Assembly (NCBI RefSeq): GCF_019219825.1
Contig: NZ_JAHUXH010000014.1
Location: forward strand, 1 to 64,000
DNA from: Streptomyces sp. TRM70350
GTDB taxonomy: Bacteria; Actinomycetota; Actinomycetes; Streptomycetales; Streptomycetaceae
DNA length: 64,000 bases
Direction: 5' to 3'
This document shows positions 22,712-32,992 of the stretch, one piece after another. The translations under genes and the position numbers were made by a program. Each line of letters opens with the position of its first letter. Position 1 is the first letter of the stretch. The notes beneath the pieces were generated by a model. That model was not told the origin of the DNA and did no database searches. It saw nothing but the letters and a program-made list of their open reading frames with translations.

Positions 22712-23245
22712 GTGGCCGAGCAGCTCTACGCCACCCTGAAGACCAACCACGGCGACATCCAGGTTCGACTGTTCCCGAACCACGCGCCGAACACGGTCAG
22801 GAACTTCGTCGAGCTCGCCATGGGCGAGCGTGAGTGGACCCACCCGGCCACCGGTGAGAAGTCCACGGCCAAGCTGTACGACGGCACGGTCTTCCACCGG
22901 GTCATCAGCGGCTTCATGATCCAGGGCGGTGACCCGCTGGGCAACGGCACGGGCGGCCCGGGTTACCAGTTCGGGGACGAGTTCCACCCGGACCTGCGGT
23001 TCGACAAGCCGTACCTGCTGGCCATGGCGAACGCCGGCCCGGGCACCAACGGCTCGCAGTTCTTCATCACCGTCTCCCCGACGGCATGGCTGAACCGCAA
23101 GCACACCATCTTCGGTGAGGTCACCGACGCGGCCAGCCAGAAGGTCGTGGACTCCATCGCGACCACCCAGACCAACCCGCGCACCGACCGCCCGCTCAAC
23201 GACGTCGTCATCGAGACGGTCGTCGTCGAGTCCCGCGAGGGCTGA
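22712..23245 (+). CDS. Cyclophilin-type peptidyl-prolyl cis-trans isomerase
   Basis: This 177-aa cytoplasmic cyclophilin catalyses cis-trans isomerisation of X-Pro bonds. Family motifs appear in order: FHRVISGFMIQGGDP (catalytic Arg), NGSQFFITVSPTAWLN and HTIFGEV. I choose the GTG at 22712, preceded by GGAAGG; a longer reading into the upstream region has no conserved content. No signal peptide is present, which fits a cytosolic foldase. It is followed by a 10-bp repeat array and a terminator. Confidence 0.93.
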   Translation: MAEQLYATLKTNHGDIQVRLFPNHAPNTVRNFVELAMGEREWTHPATGEKSTAKLYDGTVFHRVISGFMIQGGDPLGNGTGGPGYQFGDEFHPDLRFDKPYLLAMANAGPGTNGSQFFITVSPTAWLNRKHTIFGEVTDAASQKVVDSIATTQTNPRTDRPLNDVVIETVVVESREG

Positions 23246-23250
23246 CCCCC

Positions 23251-23300
23251 GCGACGTCCCGTGACGCCCCGTGACGCCCCGTGACGTCCCACGACGTCCA
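23251..23300. repeat. 10-bp tandem repeat, five copies
   Basis: Five imperfect copies of GTGACGCCCC/GCGACGTCCC follow the isomerase stop. They lie between the gene and its terminator. Confidence 0.8.
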
Positions 23301-23355
23301 GCGAGGCCTGAGGCCCGCGACACCCGCCAGGCCCGAGACCTGCCGGGGAACCAAG

Positions 23356-23387
23356 CGCCCCGCTCGTCCGTAAATATGAGCGGGGCG
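23356..23387 (+). terminator. Rho-independent-type hairpin after the isomerase gene
   Basis: CGCCCCGCTC-(12 nt)-GAGCGGGGCG is a perfect 10-bp stem with an AT-rich loop, without a long T run, as is common in Streptomyces. Confidence 0.75.
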
Positions 23388-23417
23388 TAGCAGTGCCACG
23401 ACGACTGAGGGGACCTC

Positions 23418-24302
23418 ATGGACCAGGCGCAGGGCAGCCAGCAGGACGCGCAGAGCGCGCCGGTCTGCTATCGCCACCCGGGCCGCGAGACCGGCGTGCG
23501 CTGCACCCGCTGTGAGCGCCCGATCTGCCCCGAGTGCATGGTCAGTGCCTCGGTCGGCTTCCAGTGCCCCGAATGCGTCCGCGGCGCCGTCGGCACCGGC
23601 CACGCGCCGGGCGCCTCCCGCCCCCGCACCATCGCGGGCGGCACGGTCGTCGCCGACCCCAGGCTGCTCACCAAGATCCTGGTCGGGATCAACCTCGCGG
23701 TGTTCCTCCTCGTCCAGATCCGCCCGTCGGTGCTGAACAGCCTGGTGCTGGTCGGCGCGTGGCCGCCGGCGCCGTGGGGGCCGACGGAGGGCGTCGCGGA
23801 GGGCGAGTGGTATCGCCTGGTCACCTCGATGTTCACGCACGAGGCCGTCTGGCACATCGCCTTCAACATGCTCGGCCTGTGGTGGCTCGGCGGCCCCCTG
23901 GAAGCGGCCCTCGGCCGGGCCCGCTACCTGGCGCTCTATTTCATCTCCGGTCTGGCGGGCAGCGCACTGGCCTATCTGCTGGGGTCGCCGACCACAGCCA
24001 CCCTCGGTGCCTCCGGCGCGATCTTCGGGCTGTTCGGCGCGACCGCCGTCCTCATGCGCCGGCTCAACTACGACATGCGGCCGGTCGTCATCCTGCTGGC
24101 GATCAACCTGATCTTCACGTTCACGTGGAGCAACATCTCCTGGCAGGCCCACATAGGCGGCCTCGTCGCCGGTCTGGTGATCGGCTACGCCATGGTGCAC
24201 GCCCCGCGTGAGCGGCGGGCCCTGGTGCAGTACGGCGTCTGCGCGCTGATGCTGGCCGTGGTAGTCGGTGTGACGCTGCTGCGAACGGCCCAGCTCAGCT
24301 GA
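23418..24302 (+). CDS. Rhomboid-family intramembrane serine protease with N-terminal zinc-binding B-box
   Basis: The protein has 294 aa. Residues 15-60 form a cysteine/histidine-rich domain (CYRHPGRETGVRCTRCERPI, then CPECMV and CPECV) that probably binds zinc. Six hydrophobic segments follow. The catalytic serine is in GASGAIFGLFGA near residue 200 and the catalytic His in AHIGGLVAGLVIGY near residue 250; HIAFNMLGLWWLG is the typical loop before the active site. It cleaves membrane proteins within or near a transmembrane helix; the substrate is unknown. The ATG at 23418 follows a GAGGGGA ribosome site. Confidence 0.9.
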   Translation: MDQAQGSQQDAQSAPVCYRHPGRETGVRCTRCERPICPECMVSASVGFQCPECVRGAVGTGHAPGASRPRTIAGGTVVADPRLLTKILVGINLAVFLLVQIRPSVLNSLVLVGAWPPAPWGPTEGVAEGEWYRLVTSMFTHEAVWHIAFNMLGLWWLGGPLEAALGRARYLALYFISGLAGSALAYLLGSPTTATLGASGAIFGLFGATAVLMRRLNYDMRPVVILLAINLIFTFTWSNISWQAHIGGLVAGLVIGYAMVHAPRERRALVQYGVCALMLAVVVGVTLLRTAQLS

Positions 24303-24311
24303 GCCGAGGGG

Positions 24312-24544
24312 TTATCCACTGAGCTCGACGGTTGTCCACAGCGTGTGGCGGATCTTGTGCACGCTGTGCGGGAACACCTGTGCCCCCTGCCGCCGACCCA
24401 CGTTTCCGCAGGTCAGGCAGGGGGCGAACACGTTCTCGGGGGATCGTGTGACGGTCGTACCGGCGTCAACGCCCGATGGGTTATCCACAGATCGTCGTCT
24501 TTTCCCCAGGTCAGGTGTGGAAATTCTCCCCGGGCTGTGGATAA
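24312..24544. promoter_or_regulatory. Cluster of four DnaA-box-like sites
   Basis: TTATCCACT (24312-24320), TTGTCCACA (24332-24340), TTATCCACA (24481-24489) and, inverted, TGTGGATAA (24536-24544) match the DnaA consensus TTRTCCACA with at most one change. They fill the noncoding gap between the rhomboid gene and crgA. dnaA and dnaN are not nearby, so this is not oriC itself. A DnaA-titrating or regulatory site is the likely reading. Confidence 0.7.
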
Positions 24545-24604
24545 CTCAGCGGATAGCCATGGGCAGAGCTGTGTTCACCGCCCGGTGGCCTGTCCTTCGA
24601 CCGG

Positions 24605-24859
24605 CTACTTCCACTGCGTGGAGACGGCGAACCCGGCGGCGATGAAGCCGAAACCGACCACGATGTTCCAGTTGCCCAGCGATTCGATGGGCAACGAACT
24701 GTTGGTCACATAGAAGACGACGATCCAGGCCAGACCGATGAGGAAGAGGGCGAGCATGACCGGTGCGACCCAGGCGCGGTTGCTCAGCTTGATGCTGGTC
24801 GCCTGCTTCGACGGCGGCGGCGTGTAGTCGGCCTTCTTGCGGATACGTGACTTCGGCAC
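24605..24859 (-). CDS. crgA: Cell division protein CrgA
   Basis: This 84-aa protein has two transmembrane helices: a basic N-terminus MPKSRIRKKADYTPPP, a first helix WVAPVMLALFLIGLAWIVVFYV, a short loop containing LPIESLGNWN, and a second helix. In Streptomyces CrgA sits in the membrane and inhibits or coordinates FtsZ-ring formation during sporulation; in mycobacteria it recruits divisome proteins. The GTG at 24859 is preceded by AGGAGAG. It faces the DnaA-box cluster downstream and is divergent from the DUF881 gene. Confidence 0.95.
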   Translation of the reverse strand: MPKSRIRKKADYTPPPSKQATSIKLSNRAWVAPVMLALFLIGLAWIVVFYVTNSSLPIESLGNWNIVVGFGFIAAGFAVSTQWK

Positions 24860-24997
24860 GAGGGTCTCTCCTGTCGATGCGCTGCGTGGCCGCGCAGGGA
24901 ACTGGGTCGGGCTCGGGGCAGCGTAGGGGACACTGAGCGCTCCCCCGGGCGTCCGTTAGCGTAGTGCTTCCGTGGCGCCGAAGGAGATAAGGGTACG

Positions 24998-25777
24998 TTG
25001 AGCAATTCTGCCGACTCCACCGGGACGGAATCCAGCGCGGACCGCCGGTGGGCCTTCCGGCCCGTGCGGCTGCTCACGGTGGGCGTCTTCGCTCTCGCGG
25101 GCCTCATTTTCTTCACCAGTTTCCACACGGCCAAGGGCACGAATATCCGCACGGACGCGTCCTTGCTGAAGCTCTCGGACCTGATCCACGAGCGCAGCCG
25201 CAGCAACGGCGAGCTGGAGGAGGCCAACGCCGCCCTGCGCGAGGACGTCGAATCCCTGGCCGAGCGGGACGACGGCAGCACCAAGGCGGAGGACGACAAG
25301 CTCGCCGCCCTGGAGGAGAAGGCCGGGACGCAGAAGCTCACCGGCGAGGCGATCACGGTGACCCTGAACGACGCCCCGCCGAACGCCACCGCCAAGCTCC
25401 CGGGCTATCCCGAGCCCCAGCCCGACTACCTGGTCATCCACCAGCAGGACCTCCAGGCCGTGGTGAACGCCCTCTGGCAGGGCGGCGCCCAGGGCATCAA
25501 GGTCATGGACCAGCGGCTGATCTCCACCAGCGCCGTGCGCTGCGTGGGCAACACCCTGATCCTCCAGGGACGCGTCTACTCACCGCCGTACAAGATCACC
25601 GCGGTGGGTGACCCCGAGAAGCTCCAGCAGGCGCTCACCGCCTCCCCGGCGATCCAGAACTACATGGTGTACGTCAACGTCTACGGGCTCGGCTGGAAAG
25701 TCGAGGAGAACGGGACGGTGACTCTGCCCGGCTACTCGGGCACAGTGAATCTGCGGTACGCCCAGCCCGTGCAGTGA
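24998..25777 (+). CDS. DUF881-family protein
   Basis: This 259-aa membrane-anchored protein has one N-terminal helix (LLTVGVFALAGLIFFTSFHT), a coiled-coil stretch of about 60 residues rich in Glu/Leu/Ala, then the DUF881 globular domain, which includes LVIHQQDLQAVVNALWQGGA and CVGNTLILQGRVYSPPYKI. The family is found in Gram-positive division loci and is thought to be related to septum or envelope functions; no reaction is known. The start is TTG at 24998 behind AAGGAG. It heads a plus-strand series that continues with sortase and trpG/pabA. Confidence 0.85.
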   Translation: MSNSADSTGTESSADRRWAFRPVRLLTVGVFALAGLIFFTSFHTAKGTNIRTDASLLKLSDLIHERSRSNGELEEANAALREDVESLAERDDGSTKAEDDKLAALEEKAGTQKLTGEAITVTLNDAPPNATAKLPGYPEPQPDYLVIHQQDLQAVVNALWQGGAQGIKVMDQRLISTSAVRCVGNTLILQGRVYSPPYKITAVGDPEKLQQALTASPAIQNYMVYVNVYGLGWKVEENGTVTLPGYSGTVNLRYAQPVQ

Positions 25778-25798
25778 GCGCCTTCCCAGGAGCCGCCG

Positions 25799-26491
25799 GT
25801 GCGCCTAGTCGTCAGGACCGTCAGCGAACTGTGCATCACCGTCGGCACCGTGATCGTGCTCTTCGTCGTCTACGTGCTCTTCTGGACCGGCGTGCAGGCC
25901 GACACCGTCATGGACGACCAGATCGACCTGCTCCAGCAGCAGTGGGCCCGAGGCGGCGTACGCCCGACGGGCACGGCAGACCCGGGCGCCTCGGCCGCGC
26001 CCCCGAAGCCGGCGCCGTACGAGAACGGCAGGCCCTTCGCGATCATGTACATCCCGCGTCTTGGTTTCACGTGGAACAAGCCCGTCCTCGAAGGCACCGA
26101 CACCGGCACCCTGAAGAAGGGCCTCGGCCACTACACCGGTACCGCGCAGCTCGGGCAGAAGGGCAACTTCTCCGTCGCCGGGCACCGGCGCACCTACGGC
26201 GATCCCTTCAAGGACTTCCCGCGGCTGCGGCCCGGTGACGCGGTGGTGCTGACGGACGGGACGACCTGGTTCACGTACCGGATCGGCAAGGGGCCGTACA
26301 CAACCGTGCCGACGGACATCGAGGTGATCGACCCGCTGCCACGTAAGTCCGGGTACACGCGTCCGGGCCGTTATCTCACCCTGACCACCTGCGAACCGGA
26401 GTGGGGCCACAGCCACCGCCTCATTGTCTGGGCGCATCTGGATTCCACACAGCCTGTGGAGGCCGGGAAACCAGCCGCCCTGCGCCGTTAG
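25799..26491 (+). CDS. Class E sortase
   Basis: This 230-aa transpeptidase has an N-terminal signal anchor (LCITVGTVIVLFVVYVLFW). The catalytic His is in VAGHRRTYGDPF, the nucleophile Cys in TLTTCEPEWG, and the Arg in SHRLIVWAHL. Class E sortases replace sortase A in high-GC actinobacteria and attach LAXTG-type surface proteins to peptidoglycan. The GTG at 25799 follows AGGAG. It lies 21 bases after the DUF881 gene and is the first of three sortase genes in this stretch. Confidence 0.9.
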   Translation: MRLVVRTVSELCITVGTVIVLFVVYVLFWTGVQADTVMDDQIDLLQQQWARGGVRPTGTADPGASAAPPKPAPYENGRPFAIMYIPRLGFTWNKPVLEGTDTGTLKKGLGHYTGTAQLGQKGNFSVAGHRRTYGDPFKDFPRLRPGDAVVLTDGTTWFTYRIGKGPYTTVPTDIEVIDPLPRKSGYTRPGRYLTLTTCEPEWGHSHRLIVWAHLDSTQPVEAGKPAALRR

Positions 26492-26545
26492 TCTGGTGCA
26501 GTACGGCGTGAGTTTCTGGTGCCGTGGTGCGACGGAAGGGACGGC

Positions 26546-26707
26546 ATGTACGGCTGGATCTGGCGGCATCTGCCGGGGAACGCGTGGGTCAAGGCGCTGA
26601 TCTCACTGGCACTGATCCTGGCCGTGGTCTACGTCCTGTTCCAGTACGTCTTCCCATGGGCCGAACCGCTGCTTCCCTTCAACGATGTGACGGTGGACAA
26701 CCAGTGA
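26546..26707 (+). CDS. Small membrane protein (53 aa)
   Basis: One transmembrane helix (KALISLALILAVVYVLFQYV) is flanked by MYGWIWRHLPGNAW and a short acidic tail. I choose the ATG at 26546 with GGAAGGG upstream rather than the longer reading from 26519. The stop overlaps the GTG of the next gene (GTGA, 26704-26707), so the two are coupled. The gene is conserved at this position in Streptomyces. Its role is unknown. Confidence 0.75.
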   Translation: MYGWIWRHLPGNAWVKALISLALILAVVYVLFQYVFPWAEPLLPFNDVTVDNQ

Positions 26708-27342
26708 GCGCGCGCATTCTCGTTGTCGACAACTACGACAGCTTCGTCTTCAACCTGGTCCAGTACCTGTACCAGCTGGGCGCCGAGTGCGAGGTGGTGC
26801 GCAACGACGAGGTGTCGACGGCGCATGCCAACGACGGCTTCGACGGCGTGCTGCTGTCGCCCGGCCCCGGCGCTCCCGAGCAGGCCGGCGTCTGCATCGA
26901 CATGGTCCGGCACTGCGCCGCCACCGGGGTGCCCGTCTTCGGCGTCTGCCTGGGCATGCAGTCGATGCAGGTGGCGTACGGCGGTGTCGTGGACCGTGCG
27001 CCGGAGCTGCTGCACGGCAAGACCTCGCTGGTCGAGCACGAGGGCAAGGGCGTCTTCGCGGGCCTGCCCTCGCCGTTCACGGCGACCCGCTACCACTCGC
27101 TGGCCGCCGAGCCGCCCACCGTGCCGGCCGAGCTGGAGGTCACCGCGCGCACCCACGACGGCATCATCATGGGCCTGCGGCACCGTGAACTCCCCGTCGA
27201 GGGCGTGCAGTTCCATCCCGAGTCGGTGCTGACCGAGCACGGTCACCGGATGCTGGCCAACTGGCTCGTGGAGTGCGGGGACGAGGGCGCGGTGGCGAGG
27301 TCGGCGGGGCTCGCCCCGGTGGTGGGCAGGGCCACGGCGTGA
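26704..27342 (+). CDS. trpG: Glutamine amidotransferase, anthranilate/aminodeoxychorismate synthase component II
   Basis: This 212-aa class I glutamine amidotransferase has the opening motif ILVVDNYDSFVFNLVQYL, the SPGPGAPEQAG oxyanion region, the nucleophile elbow GVCLGMQ (Cys about 80), and the His-Glu pair in GVQFHPESVLTEHG. It supplies ammonia for making anthranilate (TrpE partner) or aminodeoxychorismate (PabB partner, folate). The sequence does not separate TrpG from PabA. The same gene sits beside pknB in mycobacteria. The GTG start overlaps the previous stop, and its own stop overlaps the next gene's GTG (27339-27342). Confidence 0.93.
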   Translation: MSARILVVDNYDSFVFNLVQYLYQLGAECEVVRNDEVSTAHANDGFDGVLLSPGPGAPEQAGVCIDMVRHCAATGVPVFGVCLGMQSMQVAYGGVVDRAPELLHGKTSLVEHEGKGVFAGLPSPFTATRYHSLAAEPPTVPAELEVTARTHDGIIMGLRHRELPVEGVQFHPESVLTEHGHRMLANWLVECGDEGAVARSAGLAPVVGRATA

Positions 27343-28505
27343 CCGCGCTGCGCCCCGAGCGCGAGTCCGGCGCGGCCGCGTACGGCGACGCCGGTGACCA
27401 GGGCTCCTCGTACGGGCAGCAGCCGTACGAGGTGTCGGGTGCGCTCGGGGACTGGTACGGGCGGCAGCCGTACGACACGCCGGTGGGCGAGGTGCCGCTC
27501 GGCGCGGCCCCGGTGGACGAGGAGACGATGGCCCTGCGGATACCGGATCCGCCGGGTGAGTCCAGGTCGGCGGGTGCCTCGGCGGCCACAGGAACTGCAA
27601 CGGTCACAGCGGGCTCTGCAGCCATCCCGCCCACCATGACCACCGGGACCACCCCGGGTGGCCGCGCGGCCCGCAGAAAGGCCGCCAAGCGCCGCCACCG
27701 GCGCCACGCAGGCCACGCAGGCCACGCAGACCACGGCGCACACGCCGGTCCGCCCACGGAGCCGTCGAAGGACGACGACCAGCGCCGCCCGCTCTCCCGT
27801 GTCGAGGCCCGCAGGCTCGCACGGGCCCGCAAGCCCAGCCCCGCGGTCGTCGCCAGCCGGCTGATCGGTGAGGTGTTCATCACCACCGGCGTGCTGATGC
27901 TCCTCTTCGTCACCTACCAGCTGTGGTGGACGAACGTCCGTGCGCACGCGCAGGCCGGTAACGAGGCCAGCCAGCTCCAGGACGACTGGGCGAGCGGCAA
28001 GCGCAACCCCGGCGTCTTCCAGCCCGGGCAGGGCTTCGCGCTGCTGCACATCCCCAAGCTGGACGTGGTGGTGCCGATCGCCGAGGGCATCGACAACGAC
28101 AAGGTGCTCGACCGGGGCATGGTAGGCCACTACGCCGAGGGCGCGCTGAAGACGGCGATGCCCGACGCCAAGACCGGCAACTTCGGGCTCGCCGGCCACC
28201 GCAACACGCACGGCGAGCCGTTCCGGTACATCAACAGACTCCAGCCCGGCGATCCGATCGTCGTCGAGACGCAGGACATGTACTACGTCTACGACATGGC
28301 GTCGATCCTGCCGGTGACCTCGCCGAGCAACGTGAGCGTCCTCGACCCGATCCCCAAGGGGTCGGGGTTCACCGAGCCCGGCCGGTACATCACCCTGACG
28401 ACGTGCACGCCGGAGTTCACCAGCAAGTACCGGATGATCGTCTGGGGCAAGATGGTCGAGGAACGGCCGCGCAGCAAGGGCAAGCCGGATGCGCTCGTCA
28501 GTTAA
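27339..28505 (+). CDS. srtE1: Class E sortase with long N-terminal extension (SrtE1-like)
   Basis: The protein has 388 aa. Residues 1-170 are low complexity, with Tyr/Gly/Gln-rich YGQQPYEV- and YGRQPYDT-type segments and a His/Ala repeat, and are predicted to be cytoplasmic. A membrane anchor follows (VFITTGVLMLLFVTYQLWW), then the sortase domain with His in LAGHRNTHGEPF, Cys in TLTTCTPEF and Arg in KYRMIVWG. By position before pknB it matches S. coelicolor SrtE1 (from memory), which anchors LAXTG chaplins and is needed for aerial growth. It is translationally coupled to trpG. The true start could lie further in, as the extension is poorly conserved in nature. Confidence 0.85.
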   Translation: MTALRPERESGAAAYGDAGDQGSSYGQQPYEVSGALGDWYGRQPYDTPVGEVPLGAAPVDEETMALRIPDPPGESRSAGASAATGTATVTAGSAAIPPTMTTGTTPGGRAARRKAAKRRHRRHAGHAGHADHGAHAGPPTEPSKDDDQRRPLSRVEARRLARARKPSPAVVASRLIGEVFITTGVLMLLFVTYQLWWTNVRAHAQAGNEASQLQDDWASGKRNPGVFQPGQGFALLHIPKLDVVVPIAEGIDNDKVLDRGMVGHYAEGALKTAMPDAKTGNFGLAGHRNTHGEPFRYINRLQPGDPIVVETQDMYYVYDMASILPVTSPSNVSVLDPIPKGSGFTEPGRYITLTTCTPEFTSKYRMIVWGKMVEERPRSKGKPDALVS

Positions 28506-28518
28506 GGGCAGATGACAC

Positions 28519-29271
28519 GTGGCAGCGACCACCGATCGTGAAGAGCACACCGACGCCGCCCCCGAGGCGCCCGAGCGGCGGCGCCGCGGACCCGGCCCGA
28601 TCGCCATGGCGGTCAGTTTCTTCGGTGAACTCCTCATCACCGCGGGCCTCGTGCTCGGCCTGTTCGTCGTCTACTCGCTGTGGTGGACGAACGTCCTCGC
28701 CGACCGCAAGGCGCACCAGGAGGGCGACAAGGTCCGCGACAACTGGGCCACTTCGGAGTCCTCCGGTGGCCCCGGCGCGCTGGACACCAAGGACGGCATC
28801 GGCTTCCTGCACGTGCCCGCGATGAACAAGGACGAGATCCTGATCAAGAAGGGCACGTCGACGGAGCTCCTCAACGACGGCGTCGCGGGCTACTACACCG
28901 ACCCCGTCAAGGCGACCCTCCCCACCAGCGGCAAGAACGGCAACTTCTCGCTCGCCGCGCACCGCGACGGCCACGGCGCGAAGTTCCACGACATCCACAA
29001 GCTGAAGAAGGGCGACCCGATCGTCTTCGAGACGAAGGACAAGTGGTACGTCTACAAGGTCTACGCCATCCTTCCCGAGACCTCGAAGTACAACGTCAAG
29101 GTCCTCGACGCGATCCCCAAGGAGTCCGGCCGCACGAAGGCGGGCAAGTACATCACCCTGACCACCTGCACGCCGGTCTTCACCAGCCGCTACCGGTACG
29201 TGGTGTGGGGCGAGCTGGAGCGGGTCGAGAAGGTGGACGGGGAGCGGACGCCGCCGAAGGAGCTCGGCTGA
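28519..29271 (+). CDS. srtE2: Class E sortase (SrtE2-like)
   Basis: This 250-aa sortase has a charged cytoplasmic N-terminus, an anchor helix (LLITAGLVLGLFVVYSLWW), His in LAAHRDGHGAKF, Cys in TLTTCTPVF and Arg in RYRYVVWGEL. It is closely similar to the preceding sortase, with the shared WWTNV after the helix and the TLTTCTP block, so the pair arose by tandem duplication. It begins 13 bases after the previous stop with a GTG. A strong terminator follows 16 bases after its stop. Confidence 0.88.
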   Translation: MAATTDREEHTDAAPEAPERRRRGPGPIAMAVSFFGELLITAGLVLGLFVVYSLWWTNVLADRKAHQEGDKVRDNWATSESSGGPGALDTKDGIGFLHVPAMNKDEILIKKGTSTELLNDGVAGYYTDPVKATLPTSGKNGNFSLAAHRDGHGAKFHDIHKLKKGDPIVFETKDKWYVYKVYAILPETSKYNVKVLDAIPKESGRTKAGKYITLTTCTPVFTSRYRYVVWGELERVEKVDGERTPPKELG

Positions 29272-29287
29272 GCCAGTACCACGACGA

Positions 29288-29321
29288 GAGCCCCGGCACC
29301 CTGAGAAGGGAGCCGGGGCTC
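29288..29321. terminator. Bidirectional terminator between sortase and pknB
   Basis: GAGCCCCGGC-(14 nt)-GCCGGGGCTC is a perfect 10-bp stem between convergent genes. It serves the plus-strand sortase operon and the minus-strand pknB operon. Confidence 0.85.
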
Positions 29322-29338
29322 AGTCGTACGCCGGGCGG

Positions 29339-31348
<2,010 letters not shown>

Positions 31349-31519
31349 AAGCTACCTACCAGCCCTCTCCGTCGGTCCCGACCGGCATGTCGTGCGGCCG
31401 GAGACTGCCGTCCGGGCCTACCGTACCCGGCTCGCAATGTGTGACCTGGCCAAGCCCGTCAGCCGATACAGGACCGGTATCGCAACGTGCGTCGTTGTGA
31501 AGACGATGTGACGGGGCTC

Positions 31520-32992
31520 TCACTGCTTGCTCTCGATGACCGCCTCCATCACGCTCTTCGCGATGGGCGCCGCGAGGCCGCCGCCGGAGATGTCGCCACG
31601 GTCCGCCTCCTCGTCCTCGACCACCACGGCCACGGCGACCGGCGAGCTGCCGTCGTCCAGCTTGGCGTAGGAGATGAACCAGGCGTACGGCTTCTCGCTG
31701 TTGTCGACGCCGTGCTGGGCGGTACCGGTCTTGCCGCCCACGGTGACGCCGGGGATCTTCGCGTTGGTTCCCGTGCCCTTCTCGACGACCGTCTCCATCA
31801 TCGACTGCAGGATCTGGGCGTTGTCCGAGGACAGCGGCTTGCTGAGCTCCTCGGGCTCGGTCTGCTCGATGGTGTCGACGTTGGACGCCTGGAGCTTGTC
31901 GACCATGTACGGCTTCATCAGCGTGCCGTCGTTGGCGACCGCGGAGGCGACCATGGCCATCTGCAGCGGGGTCGCGGCGGTGTTGAACTGGCCGATCGAG
32001 GACAGCGCCACCTCGGAGGGGGCCATGTCGTCGGAGAACACGGACGCGTTGGCGCGGACCGGAGTGAACTGCTCCTCGGTGAAGCCGAACTGCTTCGCCG
32101 TCTGAAGCATCTTGTCGTTGCCCAGGTCCGAGCCGACCTTGCCGAAGACCGTGTTGCAGGACCACTGCAGGGCGACCCTGAGGGTGGCGTTCTTGCAGGG
32201 GATGGTCCCCTCGTTCTTCAGCACGGTGGTGGTGCCCGGCATGGTCCACGGCAGCGGCGTCTTGGTGGGCGAGTCGGCGTCCGTGTACAGGCCGTGCTCC
32301 AGGGCCGCCGCCGCGGTGACCACCTTGAAGGTCGAGCCCGGCGGGTAGGTCTCGCGCAGCGCCCGGTTGAGCATCGGGTCGTCGGGGTTGGCCTTCTTCT
32401 GGAGCTTGTTCCAGGCCTTCTGGTCGTCGTCGGAGTATCCGGCGATCGTCGAGGGGTCGTACGACGGGTAGGAGGCCAGCGCCAGGATCGCGCCGGTCTG
32501 CGGGTCGAGGGCCACCACCGCGCCCTTGCCGCGCTTGGCCAGGCCCTCGTACGCCGCCTTCTGCGCGGCCGCGTTGAGGGTGGTGACGACGTTGCCGCCC
32601 GCCTTCTTCTTGCCGGTGAGCATGTCGAGGGTGTTGCGGAAGAACAGCCGGTCGTCGTTGCCGGTGAGGATGCCGTCCTCCAGGTTCTCCAGCTGGTTGG
32701 TGCCGAAGGCCTGGGAGGCGTAGCCGGTGACGGGCGCCCACATGGGGCCGTCCTTGTAGGTGCGGACGTACTCGAAGTCGCCGCTGGCCGCCTGCTTGGA
32801 GCCGGTGATGGCCTTGCCGTCGACGATGATGTCGCCGCGCGGGGTGGCGTACCGCTCGATGGCCACGCGGCGGTTGTTGGTGTCGGTGGCCAGCTCGTCC
32901 GCCCGGACGTACTGGAGCCAGTTGTCGCGGATCAGCAGCGTCAGCACGAGCAGGCCGCAGAAGATCGCGATCCGGCGCAGGGGCTTGTTCAT
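31520..32992 (-). CDS. pbpA: Class B penicillin-binding protein PbpA
   Basis: This 490-aa transpeptidase has an N-terminal anchor (IAIFCGLLVLTLLI), a dimerisation domain with RGDIIVDGKAI, and the transpeptidase domain with the acylated serine in PPGSTFK (SxxK), SCN (SxN, in WSCNTVF) and GKTGTAQ (KTG). It crosslinks peptidoglycan and normally works with the glycosyltransferase encoded just upstream (rodA/ftsW type). The ATG at 32992 overlaps the rodA stop (ATGA, 32989-32992), giving equimolar coupling of the pair. Confidence 0.96.
   Translation of the reverse strand: MNKPLRRIAIFCGLLVLTLLIRDNWLQYVRADELATDTNNRRVAIERYATPRGDIIVDGKAITGSKQAASGDFEYVRTYKDGPMWAPVTGYASQAFGTNQLENLEDGILTGNDDRLFFRNTLDMLTGKKKAGGNVVTTLNAAAQKAAYEGLAKRGKGAVVALDPQTGAILALASYPSYDPSTIAGYSDDDQKAWNKLQKKANPDDPMLNRALRETYPPGSTFKVVTAAAALEHGLYTDADSPTKTPLPWTMPGTTTVLKNEGTIPCKNATLRVALQWSCNTVFGKVGSDLGNDKMLQTAKQFGFTEEQFTPVRANASVFSDDMAPSEVALSSIGQFNTAATPLQMAMVASAVANDGTLMKPYMVDKLQASNVDTIEQTEPEELSKPLSSDNAQILQSMMETVVEKGTGTNAKIPGVTVGGKTGTAQHGVDNSEKPYAWFISYAKLDDGSSPVAVAVVVEDEEADRGDISGGGLAAPIAKSVMEAVIESKQ

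Noticed and set aside
24312..24544. Chromosomal origin oriC
   Set aside because: Only about four DnaA boxes and no dnaA or dnaN; Streptomyces oriC has many more boxes between those genes.
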